Shown piece after piece: positions 46,450-60,560 of a stretch of 64,000 nt of DNA. A program made the position numbers and the translations under genes. The stretch comes from Actinomycetota bacterium. Lineage in GTDB: Bacteria; Actinomycetota; Thermoleophilia; Gaiellales; Gaiellaceae. The stretch covers positions 114,404-178,403 of the forward strand of contig VAWW01000013.1 in the NCBI GenBank assembly GCA_005884575.1, in the 5' to 3' direction. Positions within the stretch are counted from its first letter, which is position 1, and each line of letters begins with the position of its first letter. The notes beneath the pieces are model-generated. The model was not told the DNA's origin, did not search any database, and saw only the letters and a list, made by a program, of their open reading frames with translations.

Positions 46450-47598
46450 GTGAGTTCGCGCAGGATCGCAATCTTCGACACCACGCTTCGCGACGGCGAG
46501 CAATCGCCGGGCATCGCGCTGCAGCCGGACGAGAAGGTCGAGATCGCGAACCAGCTCGAGCTCCTCGGAGTCGACGTGATCGAGGCCGGCTTCGCGGTGT
46601 CCTCGCCCGGCGATTTCGAGGGAGTCCGGGCCGTCGCTCGCACCGCCCGCAGTGCCACGGTGGCGACGCTCTGCCGCACCCGTAGGGAGGACATCGAGGC
46701 CGGAGCGGAGGCGCTCGCCGACGCACAACGCTCCCGCATCCACATCTTCCTCGCCACGAGCCCCGTGCACATGGAGAAGAAGCTGCAGCTCGAGCCGGCC
46801 GAGGTCGTCGAGCATGCGGACTGGGCCGTGCGCTATGCGGGCGAGCGCGTGGACGAGGTCGAGTTCTCCTGCGAGGACGCGACGAGGTCGGATCCCGACT
46901 TCGTCGCGGAGGTCTGCCGGACGGCGATCCGGGCCGGCGCCACGATCGTCAACCTTCCCGACACCGTCGGCTTCGCGCTGCCGATGGAGTACGCCGGCTT
47001 CCTCAACGAGGTGCGGCGGCTCTGCCCGGAGCTCGCCGGCGTGACCCTCTCCGCGCACTGCCACGACGATCTCGGCCTCGCGGTCGCGAACTCGCTCGCC
47101 GCGATCGACGCGGGCGTCCGCCAGATCGAGTGCACCGTGAACGGGATCGGCGAGCGAGCCGGCAACGCCTCGCTCGAGGAGATCGTGATGGCGATCCGCG
47201 TCCGCGGGAACGCGCTCGGCGCGGAGACGGGGATCGACCCGTCGCAGATCGGCGCAGCCTCGCGGCTCGTCGAGCGGCTGACCGGCTACGACGTCCCGCG
47301 GAACAAGGCGATCGTGGGCGCGAACGCGTTCGCGCACGAGGCGGGCATCCACCAGGACGGCCTGCTCAAGGACCTATCGACGTACCAGATCATGGATCCC
47401 GAGGAGCTGGGCGTCTCGATGACGCTGCCGCTCGGCAAGCACTCGGGCCGGCACGCGTTCGCGCGCGCCTGCGCCGAGGCCGGGGTCGAGCTGGAGCGGG
47501 ACGAGCTGACGGCCGCGTTCCGCCGCTTCAAGGAGCTGGCGGACACCGGCCGGCCGGTCGCGTTGCGCGAGCTCTTCGTCGCGAAGGTGGCGACGTGA
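46450..47598 (+). CDS. leuA: 2-Isopropylmalate synthase lacking the C-terminal regulatory domain
   Basis: Protein of 382 residues. The barrel has [54 protein letters not shown] with the HxH metal ligands and [20 protein letters not shown]. The subdomain ends [13 protein letters not shown] and the protein stops soon after, so the roughly 130-residue leucine-binding domain of most LeuA proteins is missing. A strong AAGGAGG precedes the GTG. It condenses acetyl-CoA with 2-oxoisovalerate. Loss of allosteric control would shift regulation to the attenuator. Confidence 0.92.
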   Translation: MSSRRIAIFDTTLRDGEQSPGIALQPDEKVEIANQLELLGVDVIEAGFAVSSPGDFEGVRAVARTARSATVATLCRTRREDIEAGAEALADAQRSRIHIFLATSPVHMEKKLQLEPAEVVEHADWAVRYAGERVDEVEFSCEDATRSDPDFVAEVCRTAIRAGATIVNLPDTVGFALPMEYAGFLNEVRRLCPELAGVTLSAHCHDDLGLAVANSLAAIDAGVRQIECTVNGIGERAGNASLEEIVMAIRVRGNALGAETGIDPSQIGAASRLVERLTGYDVPRNKAIVGANAFAHEAGIHQDGLLKDLSTYQIMDPEELGVSMTLPLGKHSGRHAFARACAEAGVELERDELTAAFRRFKELADTGRPVALRELFVAKVAT

Positions 47599-48478
47599 GC
47601 TACACGGTCGCGTTCCTCGCCCGGCACGGGATCGGGCCCGAGATCACGGCGGAGGCGAGCCGAGCGATCGAGGCCGCGTCGCGCCTGCACGGGTTCTACG
47701 TGGACGAGCATCACGTGCCGTTCGGGGCCGACGCTCTGATGCGGTTCGGCCATCCGTTCCCGATGCAGTCGCGGCGCTCGGTGCTGGCCGCGGACTCGGT
47801 GCTCGTCGCCTCGCGCGGCGGCGAGGAGCTCGCCGTGCTCGAGGAGGAGCTCGACCTCCGGGCGTCGGTCGTCCGCGTCCGCTACGAGCGGCAGGGCGAG
47901 GTCTCGTTGCTCGCGCCGCTCGGCGAGGAAGCGTGGGAGTGGACGCTCGAGCGCGGCTTCGAGCTCGCGCGCTCGCTGCGGGCGCGGATCGCGCTCGTCG
48001 GAGTCGACGGACGCTGGGCCGAGGCGGCCAACTCGGCCGAGGAGCGCCATGACGGGCTCGACGTCGAGCGGCTCGTCCCGCGCAACGCGATGCGCGACCT
48101 CGTCTTCGCGCCGCAGCGGTTCGACGTCGTCGTCTGTCCGCCCGAGCTCGCCTCCGCGGCCGCGGACGTCACCGCCTGCCTCGCGGCCGAGCGCACGACC
48201 GCCTGGGGCCGGCTTGCGCCGACCGGTCCGGGCGTCTTCGGCCCCGCGCACGGCGCCGCCGACGACATCGCGGGCCAGGGCGTCGCCGACCCCAGCTCGA
48301 TGCTGCTCGCCGCCGCGCTGATGCTCGGCGAGGGGCTCGGCGAGCGCAACGCTGCCGCTACCCTCTCCGCAGCGGTCGGCCGCGCCGAGACCCGCGGCTC
48401 GACCCGTTCCGTCACCGACGCCGTCCTCTCGCAGCTGCCGCTGACGCTCACGAACGCGGAGTTCTGGAGGCAAGCCGT

Positions 48479-48482
<4 letters not shown>
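47595..48482 (+). CDS. LeuB-like protein lacking catalytic residues (probable pseudo-enzyme)
   Basis: Protein of 295 residues against about 333 for the real LeuB at 60561. It keeps the nucleotide-domain ends of isopropylmalate dehydrogenases (LARHGIGPEITAEASRAIEA; VFGPAHGAADDIAGQGVADPSSMLLAAALMLGE). The catalytic centre is gone: the ANLRP and RELVGGLYFG region, the VDKANVM lysine and ENTFGDLLSD aspartates have no counterpart; CPPELASAAADVTA replaces the last. It is coupled to leuA (GTGA) and to ilvB (ATGA). It may be a regulatory or structural partner of a leucine or isoleucine enzyme. Function unknown. Confidence 0.8.
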
Positions 48483-52974
<4,492 letters not shown>

Positions 52975-52975
<1 letters not shown>

Positions 52976-53904
52976 TGACGCCGTTGCTCGAGCGCTACCG
53001 GGACGTGCTGCCGCTGTCGGCCTCGACGCCCATCGTCACGCTCGGCGAGGGCTCGACCCCGCTGATCCGGGCGGAACGGCTGTCGGCGAAGCTCGGCGTC
53101 GATCTCTGGCTCAAGTGGGAAGGCGCGAACCCGACGGGCTCGTTCAAGGACCGCGGGATGGCCGTCGCCGTCTCGAAGGCGCTGGAGGACGGAGCACGCG
53201 GAGTTGTCTGCGCCTCGACGGGCAACACCGCCGCGTCGGCGGCGGCCTACGCGGCCCGTGCGGGGTTGGACGCGGTCATCGTCCACGCGACCGGCGCGGT
53301 CGCTCTCGGCAAGCTCGGCCAGGTTCGTGCGGTCGGCGCGCGTCTGATGGAGGTGGACGGAACGTTCGAGGACGCGTTCGCAGCGTCGCTCGAGCTGGCG
53401 GAGCAAGAGGGCTACACCGTCGTCAACTCGACGAACCCGCACCGGCTCGAGGGCCAGAAGACCGCGGCGTTCGAGATCGTCGAGGAGCTCGGCGGGCCGC
53501 CCGATGTGCTGGTCCTCCCGTACGGGGGCGGCGGGAACACGACTGCGTATGCGCGCGGCTTCGACGAGGCAGGCGGCGGGCTGCCGCGAATCGTCCCCGT
53601 CGAGGCGAAGCAGCGCGGCGACACGGTCGCGTCGGCGATCCGGATCCGCGAGCCCGTGCACCGCGCGACGGTCGAGGACGCCGTTGCGCGCTCCGGCGGT
53701 CGGGTCGTCCCGGTCGGCGAGGACGAGCTGGCGGACGCGTGGCGCACGCTCGCGCACGAGGAGGGTGTCTTCTGCGAGCCCGCATCGGCCGCGGGGTTGG
53801 CCGGACTCGCGCACGGAGTCGCCGGTCTCGGCGAGCGCGTCGTCTGCGTCGTCACCGGACACGGGCTAAAGGATCCTGCGGCCGTCGAGCTGCTCGGAAC
53901 GTGA
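52975..53904 (+). CDS. thrC: Threonine synthase (classical, without zinc ribbon)
   Basis: Protein of 309 residues. PLP lysine in NPTGSFKDRGMAVAVSKA, phosphate loop STGNTAASAAAYAARAGL, glycine-rich YGGGGNT and a C-terminal TGHGLKDP. It converts O-phosphohomoserine to threonine. hom-thrC-thrB in a row, with start/stop overlaps, is the standard threonine operon, so this is the probable true ThrC, unlike the two zinc-ribbon paralogues at 35523 and 59039. Confidence 0.94.
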
Positions 53905-54716
53905 CCGCGATCCGCGTCCGCGCGCCGGCGACGACCGCCAACCTCGGCCCGGGCTTCGACTGCGCGGCGGCGGCGCTCGACTTCTGGAACGAGCTTGTCG
54001 TCGGCGACGGCGGCGAGCCGCAGCTCGCCCATCTCGGCGTCCGCGCATTCGCACTGCTGGCCGATCCGAGCGGCCGCTCGTTCGTGTTCGAGACGCCGAT
54101 TCCGCAGGAGCGCGGCCTCGGCTCGAGCGCCTCGGTGATCGCGCTCGGGCTCGTCGCGGGCGCGGCCGCGGCCGGCGTCGACCCTCCGGTCGAGGAGTTG
54201 CTCGAGCTCGGACTGCCGCTGGAAGGGCATCCCGACAATCTGGCAGCGGCGCTCGCCGGCGGCGTGACAGCGGTCGTAGACGGCGGCGTCGTCCGGCTCG
54301 CGGACGGGGCCCCGGCCGTGGCGATCGCGGTCGTGCCCGCGGATGCCGTCCGTACGGATGCGGCGCGCGCGTCGCTCCCCGAGACCGTTCCCCACGCCGA
54401 CGCCGCCTTCACCGTCGGTCACGCGGTGCTCCTCGGCGCAGCGCTCGCCACCGGCTCGGCGGAGCTGTTTGCGGCCGCCGCGGCCGACCGGCTCCATGAG
54501 CCCTACCGCGCGAAGACGGCACCGCTCCTCGAGGAGCTGCGTTCGGCGAAGATCGACGGCGCGCTCGCCGTGACGCTCTCCGGCTCGGGCCCGACGGTGA
54601 TCGTCTGGGCGCGACCCGAGGACGCCAGCGCGTGCTACGACGACGTGAGCAAACGCCTTCCCGACGCACAAGTCCTCCGCCTCGAAACGACCCCCTCAGG
54701 AGCAGGCCCGCTATGA
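53901..54716 (+). CDS. thrB: Homoserine kinase
   Basis: Protein of 271 residues of the GHMP kinase family. The start [21 protein letters not shown], the ATP loop [21 protein letters not shown] and the C-terminal [12 protein letters not shown] motif are present. It makes O-phosphohomoserine, which threonine synthase and possibly the SAM-riboswitch-controlled paralogue would use. GTG start overlapping thrC by 4 bp. Confidence 0.94.
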   Translation: MTAIRVRAPATTANLGPGFDCAAAALDFWNELVVGDGGEPQLAHLGVRAFALLADPSGRSFVFETPIPQERGLGSSASVIALGLVAGAAAAGVDPPVEELLELGLPLEGHPDNLAAALAGGVTAVVDGGVVRLADGAPAVAIAVVPADAVRTDAARASLPETVPHADAAFTVGHAVLLGAALATGSAELFAAAAADRLHEPYRAKTAPLLEELRSAKIDGALAVTLSGSGPTVIVWARPEDASACYDDVSKRLPDAQVLRLETTPSGAGPL

Positions 54717-56434
54717 GCAATCCGTACGACATCCCTTCCGATCCGGCGAAGCGACACAGCTCGGCGCTGACCGACGGCGTCGAGCGCGCCGCGGCCCGTT
54801 CCTACTTCAAGGCGATCGGCTTCGACGACGACGACTTGCGCAAGCCGATGATCGGCGTCGCGACGACCTGGATCGAGACGATGCCGTGCAACATCAACCA
54901 GCGGAAGCTCGCGCAGGACGTCAAGCGCGGCATTCGCGCCGCCGGCGGCATGCCCGTCGAGTTCAACACCATCGCGATCTCCGATGGCGTCTCGATGGGC
55001 ACCGAAGGGATGAAGGCCTCGCTCGTCTCGCGCGAAGTGATCGCCGATTCGATCGAGCTCGTGGCGCGCGGGCACCTGCTCGACGGGCTCGTGTGCCTCG
55101 TCGGCTGCGACAAGACGATCCCCGGCGCAGCGATCGCGCTGGCGCGACTCGACCTGCCGGGACTCGTGCTCTACAACGGCTCGATCATGCCCGGGCGGTT
55201 CCGCGGCCGCGACGTGACGGTGCAGGACGTCTTCGAGGCGATCGGCGCCCACGCGGCGGGACGGATGAGCGCCGAGGACGTGCACGAGCTCGAGGGTGTC
55301 GCGTGCCCGGGCGCGGGTGCGTGCGGCGGACAGTTCACGGCAAACACGATGGCCCTGGCGCTCGAGTTCCTCGGACTCTCGCCGGCGGGGCTGAACGACG
55401 TCCCTGCGGTCGACCCGCGCAAGGCCGAGGTCGCCGAGCGTTGCGGCGAGCTCGTGCTGCAACTCGTCCGCGACGACGTGCGGCCGTCGTCGATCCTGAC
55501 CCGCAAGGCGATCGAGAACGCGATCACGGCGATCGCGGCCACCGGCGGCTCGACGAACGGCGTGCTGCACCTGCTGGCGCTGGCGCGCGAGCTGGGGATC
55601 CCGCTCGAGATCGACGACTTCGACGAGATCGCCTCGCGGACGCCTGTGATCGCCGACCTGAAGCCGGCCGGACGGTTCGCCGCTGCGGATCTCTACGAGG
55701 CCGGCGGGCTCGGCCTCGTCGCGCGCGAGCTCGTCAAGGGCGGACTCGTCCATGCTGATGCGCGCAACGTGGACGGGCGTACGCTCGGCGAGATCGCCGA
55801 CGCAGCGGAGGAGAAGCCGGGCCAGGAAGTCGTCGTCCCGATCGAGCGGCCGCTGAAGGAGACCGGCGGCCTGCAGATCCTGCGCGGGAACCTCTCGCCC
55901 GAGGGTTGCGTCGTGAAGCTGGTCGGCCACGAGCGGAAGCTGCATCGCGGGCCGGCGCGCGTGTTCGACTGCGAGGAAGACTGTTTCGCAGCCGTCGCCG
56001 ACGGCTCGATCCAGCCGGGCGACGTCGTCGTGATCCGCTACGAGGGCCCGGCCGGCGGGCCGGGGATGCGCGAGATGCTGCACGTGACCGCCGCGCTCGT
56101 GGGCGCGGGGCTCGGAGAGTCGATCGCACTCGTCACAGACGGGCGGTTCTCCGGCGCGACGCGCGGCCTGATGGTCGGCCACGTGTCGCCGGAGGCGGCC
56201 CGGGGCGGTCCGCTTGCTGCGCTCGAGGACGGCGACACGGTCGTCGTGGACGTCGAGGCGCGCGAGCTGCGCGTCGAGCTGCCCGACGGCGAGCTCGAAC
56301 GCCGTCTCGAGGCCTGGACGACCCCGCCCCCGCGCTACGAGTCGGGCGTGCTCGCGAAGTACGCCGCCCTGGTCTCGTCAGCATCGGACGGCGCCATCAC
56401 GCGCCCGCCCTCCCAGGAACCGGCACGCGTCTGA
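54713..56434 (+). CDS. ilvD: Dihydroxy-acid dehydratase
   Basis: Protein of 573 residues. Fe-S ligands and signature regions: [24 protein letters not shown] and [18 protein letters not shown]; the C-terminal [24 protein letters not shown] is also diagnostic. It makes 2-oxoisovalerate and 2-oxo-3-methylvalerate. Last gene of the leuA-ilvD run; the ATG overlaps thrB by 4 bp. The tail ([19 protein letters not shown]) is slightly longer than usual. Confidence 0.96.
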   Translation: MSNPYDIPSDPAKRHSSALTDGVERAAARSYFKAIGFDDDDLRKPMIGVATTWIETMPCNINQRKLAQDVKRGIRAAGGMPVEFNTIAISDGVSMGTEGMKASLVSREVIADSIELVARGHLLDGLVCLVGCDKTIPGAAIALARLDLPGLVLYNGSIMPGRFRGRDVTVQDVFEAIGAHAAGRMSAEDVHELEGVACPGAGACGGQFTANTMALALEFLGLSPAGLNDVPAVDPRKAEVAERCGELVLQLVRDDVRPSSILTRKAIENAITAIAATGGSTNGVLHLLALARELGIPLEIDDFDEIASRTPVIADLKPAGRFAAADLYEAGGLGLVARELVKGGLVHADARNVDGRTLGEIADAAEEKPGQEVVVPIERPLKETGGLQILRGNLSPEGCVVKLVGHERKLHRGPARVFDCEEDCFAAVADGSIQPGDVVVIRYEGPAGGPGMREMLHVTAALVGAGLGESIALVTDGRFSGATRGLMVGHVSPEAARGGPLAALEDGDTVVVDVEARELRVELPDGELERRLEAWTTPPPRYESGVLAKYAALVSSASDGAITRPPSQEPARV

Positions 56435-56461
56435 TCAGTTGGCATAGCCGAGCGCCACAAT

Positions 56462-56515
56462 CTGGCGTGGCGTGTCGCGACAGGCTGGCGTGGCGTGTCG
56501 CGACCGGTTGGCGTG
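56462..56515. repeat. 23-bp tandem repeat, 2.3 copies
   Basis: CTGGCGTGGCGTGTCGCGAC followed by (A/C)GG occurs at 56462-56484 and 56485-56507, then eight further bases repeat (TTGGCGTG). It fills most of the 91-bp gap between the convergent ends of ilvD and proB, where a terminator is expected. Two TGTACA words (56515-56520, 56531-56536) follow. No gene is visible in the gap. Confidence 0.6.
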
Positions 56516-56525
56516 TACAGGCGCG

Positions 56526-57569
56526 CTAGCTGTACAGGACAAGCCGGTCGCGGTGCACGACCTCGATGCCGCGCGGCCGGCCGGTGATCTCGGCGGAGCC
56601 CGCGCTGGCGATGCCCTTTGCGAAGACCGTCCCGTCGGGCTCGGCCAGTTCGACCGCGTCGCCTGCCGCAAACGCGCCCTCGCATCCGACGACGCCGACT
56701 GCGAGAAGGCTCCGGCCCTGAGCGACGAGCGCGTCCCGCGCCCCTTCGTCGACCACGAGACGCGCCACCGCGGGCTTCACATGCTGGAGCCAGAGCCGAA
56801 AAGCGCTCGCGCCGGCGGAATCGCGTCCAGGGAAGCGTGTGCCGAGGCGCTCGCCGGCGATGATCGGAGCGAGGACCTCTCGCCCGCGGCCCGACGCGAT
56901 CACCGTCGGGATCCCCGCCCCCGCCGCGAGCCGCGCGGCCTGGATCTTGCTCGCCATCCCGCCGCGACCGAGTGGAGAGCCACGTCCCAGGGTCAGACCC
57001 TCGGCCATGTCCCCTTCAGACAGGAGCTCGGCGCCGGGGGCGGCGGGATGCGCGGTGTAGACGCCCTCGACCTCGGTCAGCAGGACGAGCAGCCGCGCAC
57101 GGACCAGCACCGCGACCTGCGCGGCGAGGGCGTCGTTGTCCCCGAAGGTGATCTCGTCCGTAGCCGTGGCGTCGTTCTCATTCACGACCGGGACGACGCC
57201 GAGCTTGAGCAGGGTCTCGAGCGCGTTCCGCGCGTTCACGTAGCTCGCGCGCTCGGCCAGGTCCGGCGCCGAGAGCAAGACCTGCGCGGCCTCGAATCCC
57301 TCTCTGCGAAGGGCCGTGTCCCACGCGCGCTGCAGCCGTACCTGTCCGAGCGCCGAGGCGGCCTGCAACCGCGGAAGCGCCCGTGGCCGGTGCGTGAACC
57401 CCAGCCGCGGCAGCCCGAGCGCGATCGCGCCCGACGAAACCACGACGACGGACTCGCTTCCACGCATGAGCGAGCCGATCTCCGCGGCGCGCGCCCCGAG
57501 CAGGGACCGCCTGATCTGTCCGCGCCCGTCGGTGACGAGCGACGAGCCGAACTTGACGACGACGGTCAC
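56526..57569 (-). CDS. proB: Glutamate 5-kinase with PUA domain
   Basis: Protein of 347 residues. Amino-acid-kinase fold: VVVKFGSSLVTDG, SGAIALGLPRLG, PVVNENDATATDEITFGDNDALAAQVA, LTEVEGVY and GRGGMASKIQAARLAAGAGI. A C-terminal PUA domain begins near residue 270 (ALVAQGRSLLAVGVVGCEGAFAAGDAVEL). It makes glutamyl phosphate for proline synthesis. The GTG overlaps the proA stop by 4 bp; the order proA-proB is reversed relative to E. coli. Confidence 0.94.
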   Translation of the reverse strand: MTVVVKFGSSLVTDGRGQIRRSLLGARAAEIGSLMRGSESVVVVSSGAIALGLPRLGFTHRPRALPRLQAASALGQVRLQRAWDTALRREGFEAAQVLLSAPDLAERASYVNARNALETLLKLGVVPVVNENDATATDEITFGDNDALAAQVAVLVRARLLVLLTEVEGVYTAHPAAPGAELLSEGDMAEGLTLGRGSPLGRGGMASKIQAARLAAGAGIPTVIASGRGREVLAPIIAGERLGTRFPGRDSAGASAFRLWLQHVKPAVARLVVDEGARDALVAQGRSLLAVGVVGCEGAFAAGDAVELAEPDGTVFAKGIASAGSAEITGRPRGIEVVHRDRLVLYS

Positions 57570-58837
57570 GGCTTCTGTGAGCCGTCGCCGACGACGCGAT
57601 ACTGGCGCAGGCACAGATCGCGGTAGGTGACCGGACCGCGCGGGCCCGGTGCCCAGTCGACGTTGATGCCCGTCTCGGGCGTCCCGAGCAGCCGGAATCC
57701 GTCGGTGAACCGCGTCGTCGCATTCCAGAGCGCCGTCGTCCCGCGGTAACCGTCGAGGAAACGAGCAGCTGCAGCGTCGTCCTCGGTCACGATCGTCGCC
57801 GCAAGTCCGGACGTCTCCTCGTTCGCGATCCGCACCGCTTCGTCGATCCCCTCGACGACATGAAGCGTGACGGTCGAGACGCGCTCGGAGTCGCTCGCCC
57901 ATTCGTGGCCGAGTCGCTCGTCGAGGGGCAGGACACCGCGGAGGTCGAGCACCGCGTCCGTGCCGCGAATCTCCAGCTCGTGCTCGCGGAAGATCTCGAT
58001 CAACGTCGAAACCATCGCCCGTGCACCCGCGTCCACGAGCGCGAGGTTGAGCCGGTTGCAGACGCCGAGCCGGTCGAGACTCGCGCGAGCGACATCGACG
58101 AGCCGCTCGAGCGATGCGGCTTCGTGCACGTAGAGGACGCCGCCTCCCTCCGCGTGGGCGAGCGTTCGCACGCCGTTCAGCGCGGCTCGTTGTGCGAGCG
58201 CCGCCGTCGATGGGCCGCTGCCGCGAAGGACGACGAGTGGAATCAGATCGGGCAGCGAGACGAGCGCTTCCGCGCCCGCGCGGTCCGGCGAGCGGACGAG
58301 CCCGACGGCCTCCGGGGGCAGTCCGGACTGCTCGAGCGCGGGCCGCAGCACGCCGTCGACGAGCTCCGTCACCGCGCCGAGCGCCGCGCCGCCCGTCCGG
58401 AGGACGACCGTGTTGCCGCTCTTCAGCACCTGCGATGCGACGTCGACCGCGACGTTCGGGCGCGCCTCGAAGTTCGCGCCGACGACGCCGATCGGCACCA
58501 GCCGTTCGGAGACGCGCAGGCCGTTCGGCAGCGTCCACGCCCGCACCTCCCGGTCGATCGGCGCGAGCTCGGCCGTCGCCTCGAGTCCGAGCGCGATGGC
58601 CTCGATCCGGTCGTCGTCGAGTCGGAGCCGGTCGAGCGCGCCCTCGTCGAGCCTCCCTGTCGCCGCGGAGACGTCCGCCTCGCTCGCTCGCAGCACGTCG
58701 CCGCGCCGCTCCCTGAGGAACTCGGCGGCGAGCTCGAGGGCGGCGGCGACCGCATCGTCGGAAAGCCGGTCGAGCGCGGCTCGCGCGGCCGCCGCCTCGC
58801 GGGCGACGAGGGCCGGTGGCGTGTGCTCCTCGACCAT
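57566..58837 (-). CDS. proA: Glutamate-5-semialdehyde dehydrogenase
   Basis: Protein of 423 residues. Motifs of ProA: PIGVVGANFEARPNVAVDVASQVLKSGNTVVLR, HAEGGGVLYVHE, the catalytic Cys in RLGVCNRLNLALVD and ETSGLAATIVTEDDAAAARFL. It reduces glutamyl phosphate to the semialdehyde of proline synthesis. The ATG at 58837 is divergent from the riboswitch-controlled gene. Confidence 0.94.
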   Translation of the reverse strand: MVEEHTPPALVAREAAAARAALDRLSDDAVAAALELAAEFLRERRGDVLRASEADVSAATGRLDEGALDRLRLDDDRIEAIALGLEATAELAPIDREVRAWTLPNGLRVSERLVPIGVVGANFEARPNVAVDVASQVLKSGNTVVLRTGGAALGAVTELVDGVLRPALEQSGLPPEAVGLVRSPDRAGAEALVSLPDLIPLVVLRGSGPSTAALAQRAALNGVRTLAHAEGGGVLYVHEAASLERLVDVARASLDRLGVCNRLNLALVDAGARAMVSTLIEIFREHELEIRGTDAVLDLRGVLPLDERLGHEWASDSERVSTVTLHVVEGIDEAVRIANEETSGLAATIVTEDDAAAARFLDGYRGTTALWNATTRFTDGFRLLGTPETGINVDWAPGPRGPVTYRDLCLRQYRVVGDGSQKP

Positions 58838-58847
58838 TCCTTTACTT

Positions 58848-58877
58848 TCTACACCGATGGTCGCTTTAGCCTATACT
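58848..58877 (+). promoter_or_regulatory. Promoter of the SAM-riboswitch transcript
   Basis: TCTACA (58848-58853), 18 bp, TATACT (58872-58877). Transcription would start near 58884, some 20 nt before the riboswitch. The -10 box is the best match to consensus in this part of the window. Confidence 0.6.
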
Positions 58878-58903
58878 CCGGCCTGCAGAGGGCGGGCGCG
58901 TCC

Positions 58904-59012
58904 CGCTCCGCATCAAGAGAGGCTGAGGGAACCGGCCCGATGACGCCTCGGCAACCTGCTCGTCGAGCAAGGTGCCAAGCCGGCCGAGCCACGGCTCGGA
59001 CGATGTAGAGCG
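58904..59012 (+). promoter_or_regulatory. SAM-I (S-box) riboswitch
   Basis: The conserved core is plain: ATCAAGAGAGGCTGAGGGA, GGCCCGATGACGCC, CGGCAACC, then AAGGTGCCAA. P1 pairs CGCTCCGCATC (58904-58914) with GATGTAGAGCG (59002-59012) with one mismatch. P3 is TGCTC-GTC-GAGCA and P4 is CCGAGCC-AC-GGCTCGG. The 3' side of P1 is only 9 nt from the AAGGAGG site of the next gene, and no terminator with a T-run is seen, so control is probably translational. SAM binding should turn the gene off. Confidence 0.92.
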
Positions 59013-59038
59013 AGACGACCACAAGGAGGTTCTTCGCA

Positions 59039-60259
59039 ATGCCCGCCACGCACCTCTCCTGTCGCAAGTGCGGCGCCGACCAGCCGCTCGAGGGCATCGG
59101 CACGTGTCCCAGCTGCTTCGGCCCGCTCGACCCGATCTACGACTACGACGCGATCAGGACGACGCTCACGCGCGAGCGAATCGAAGCCGGGCCCGCCTCG
59201 ATCTGGCGCTACGCCGAGCTTCTCCCGGTGACGCCGCCTGCGGAGCCGCGGCTTGCGCCCGGCGTCACGCCGCTCGTCGCCGCGCCGCGGCTGGCGAACG
59301 AGCTCGGCCTCGACGAGCTGTACCTGAAGCTCGACACGGCGAATCCGACGCACTCGTTCAAGGATCGCGTCGTCGCCGTCGCGACTGCGAAGGCTCAGGA
59401 GCTCGGCTACGAGACGATCGCGTGCTCGTCCACCGGCAACCTCGCGAACGCCGTCGCGGCGCGCGCGGCAGTCGAAGGACTCAACGCGGCGGTCTTCTGC
59501 CCCTATGACCTCGAACGCGAGAAGCTCGTCGCGACCGCGGCGTACGGCGCGACGATCTACGCGGTCCGCGGCAGCTACGACGACTGCAGCCGCCTGACCG
59601 TCGAGCTCTCGTTCGAGCTGCCCTGGGGCTTCGTGAACGTCGGCCTGCGGACGTACTACGCAGAGGGCTCGAAGACGGTCGCGTACGAGATCGCCGAGCA
59701 GCTCGGCTGGGAGCTCCCGGACGTCGTCGTCTGCCCGATCGCGTCCGGCTCGCTGTTCTCGAAGGTCGGACGCGGCTTCCGCGACTTCCGCGACCTCGGC
59801 CTCGTCGACGGGGTTGTACCGCGCCTGATCGGCGCCCAGGCGGCCGGATGCTCGCCCGTGGCCTCGGCCTGGGCGGAAGACCGCGCGGTCAAGCCGATCC
59901 GTCCGGCGACGATCGTGCGCTCGCTCGCGATCGGCAGCCCGGCCGACGGCGAGACCGCGCTCGCAACGGTCCGCGAGACCGGCGGTGCGATCTATCCCGT
60001 GCCCGAGGACGAGGTCGGCGAGAACATGGTGCTGCTCGCGTCGACGGCGGGCGTCTTCGGCGAGACCGCGGCCGGCGTGTCACTCGGCGCGCTCCGCGAG
60101 GCAATCGCGCGCGGCGAGGTCGCGCGCACCGACCGCGTCGTCCTGCTCGTCACCGGCGACGGGCTGAAGACTCCGGGCCCGGTCGCGGACCGCTTCGATC
60201 CCGTGGAGATCGAACCCGACGCAGACGCGCTGCTGGACAGGCTGGGCGTGCCCGCGTAG
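59039..60259 (+). CDS. Zinc-ribbon threonine-synthase-like PLP enzyme under SAM control, paralogue 2
   Basis: Protein of 406 residues. N-terminal zinc ribbon CRKCGAD ... CPSCFG, PLP lysine in NPTHSFKDRVVAVATAKA, phosphate loop SSTGNLANAVAARAA, and TGDGLKTPG near the end. Architecture and the THSFKDR motif match the paralogue at 35523. The SAM riboswitch immediately upstream suggests a role in methionine or sulfur amino-acid supply rather than plain threonine synthesis, for instance acting on O-phosphohomoserine (inference). AAGGAGG lies 10 nt before the ATG. Confidence 0.85.
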   Translation: MPATHLSCRKCGADQPLEGIGTCPSCFGPLDPIYDYDAIRTTLTRERIEAGPASIWRYAELLPVTPPAEPRLAPGVTPLVAAPRLANELGLDELYLKLDTANPTHSFKDRVVAVATAKAQELGYETIACSSTGNLANAVAARAAVEGLNAAVFCPYDLEREKLVATAAYGATIYAVRGSYDDCSRLTVELSFELPWGFVNVGLRTYYAEGSKTVAYEIAEQLGWELPDVVVCPIASGSLFSKVGRGFRDFRDLGLVDGVVPRLIGAQAAGCSPVASAWAEDRAVKPIRPATIVRSLAIGSPADGETALATVRETGGAIYPVPEDEVGENMVLLASTAGVFGETAAGVSLGALREAIARGEVARTDRVVLLVTGDGLKTPGPVADRFDPVEIEPDADALLDRLGVPA

Positions 60260-60275
60260 TGTCGGCGCCCGGCGC

Positions 60276-60560
60276 ATGACCCCCGAGACGACGACGAGCG
60301 ACGCCGCGCTGCAGCATCTGCGCGATCAGGTCTCCGAGACGGACCGCGCGATCGTCGATCTCGTCAACCGTCGGCTCGACCTCGTTCGCCGGATCTGGCG
60401 CCGCAAGGAGGAGCTCGGCCTCGAGGTCGTCGATCCGCAGCGCGAGGCGCGGCTGCTGGAGGAGCTCGAGCAGGCGAGCAGCGGAGCGCTCAGCGGGAAC
60501 GGACTGCGCGAGCTGCACGCGTATCTGCTCGCCCTGACCAAGCGCGAACTCGACCGGTAG
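60276..60560 (+). CDS. Chorismate mutase, AroQ type
   Basis: Protein of 94 residues, all helical: LQHLRDQVSETDRAIVDLVNRRLDLVRRIWRRKEELGLEVVDPQREARLLEELEQ. Arg and Lys at the positions expected for the AroQ active site (NRRLDLVRRIWRRK) and the DPQREARLL segment are present. It rearranges chorismate to prephenate, the substrate of PheA encoded two genes downstream. It ends one base before the leuB start. Confidence 0.88.
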   Translation: MTPETTTSDAALQHLRDQVSETDRAIVDLVNRRLDLVRRIWRRKEELGLEVVDPQREARLLEELEQASSGALSGNGLRELHAYLLALTKRELDR

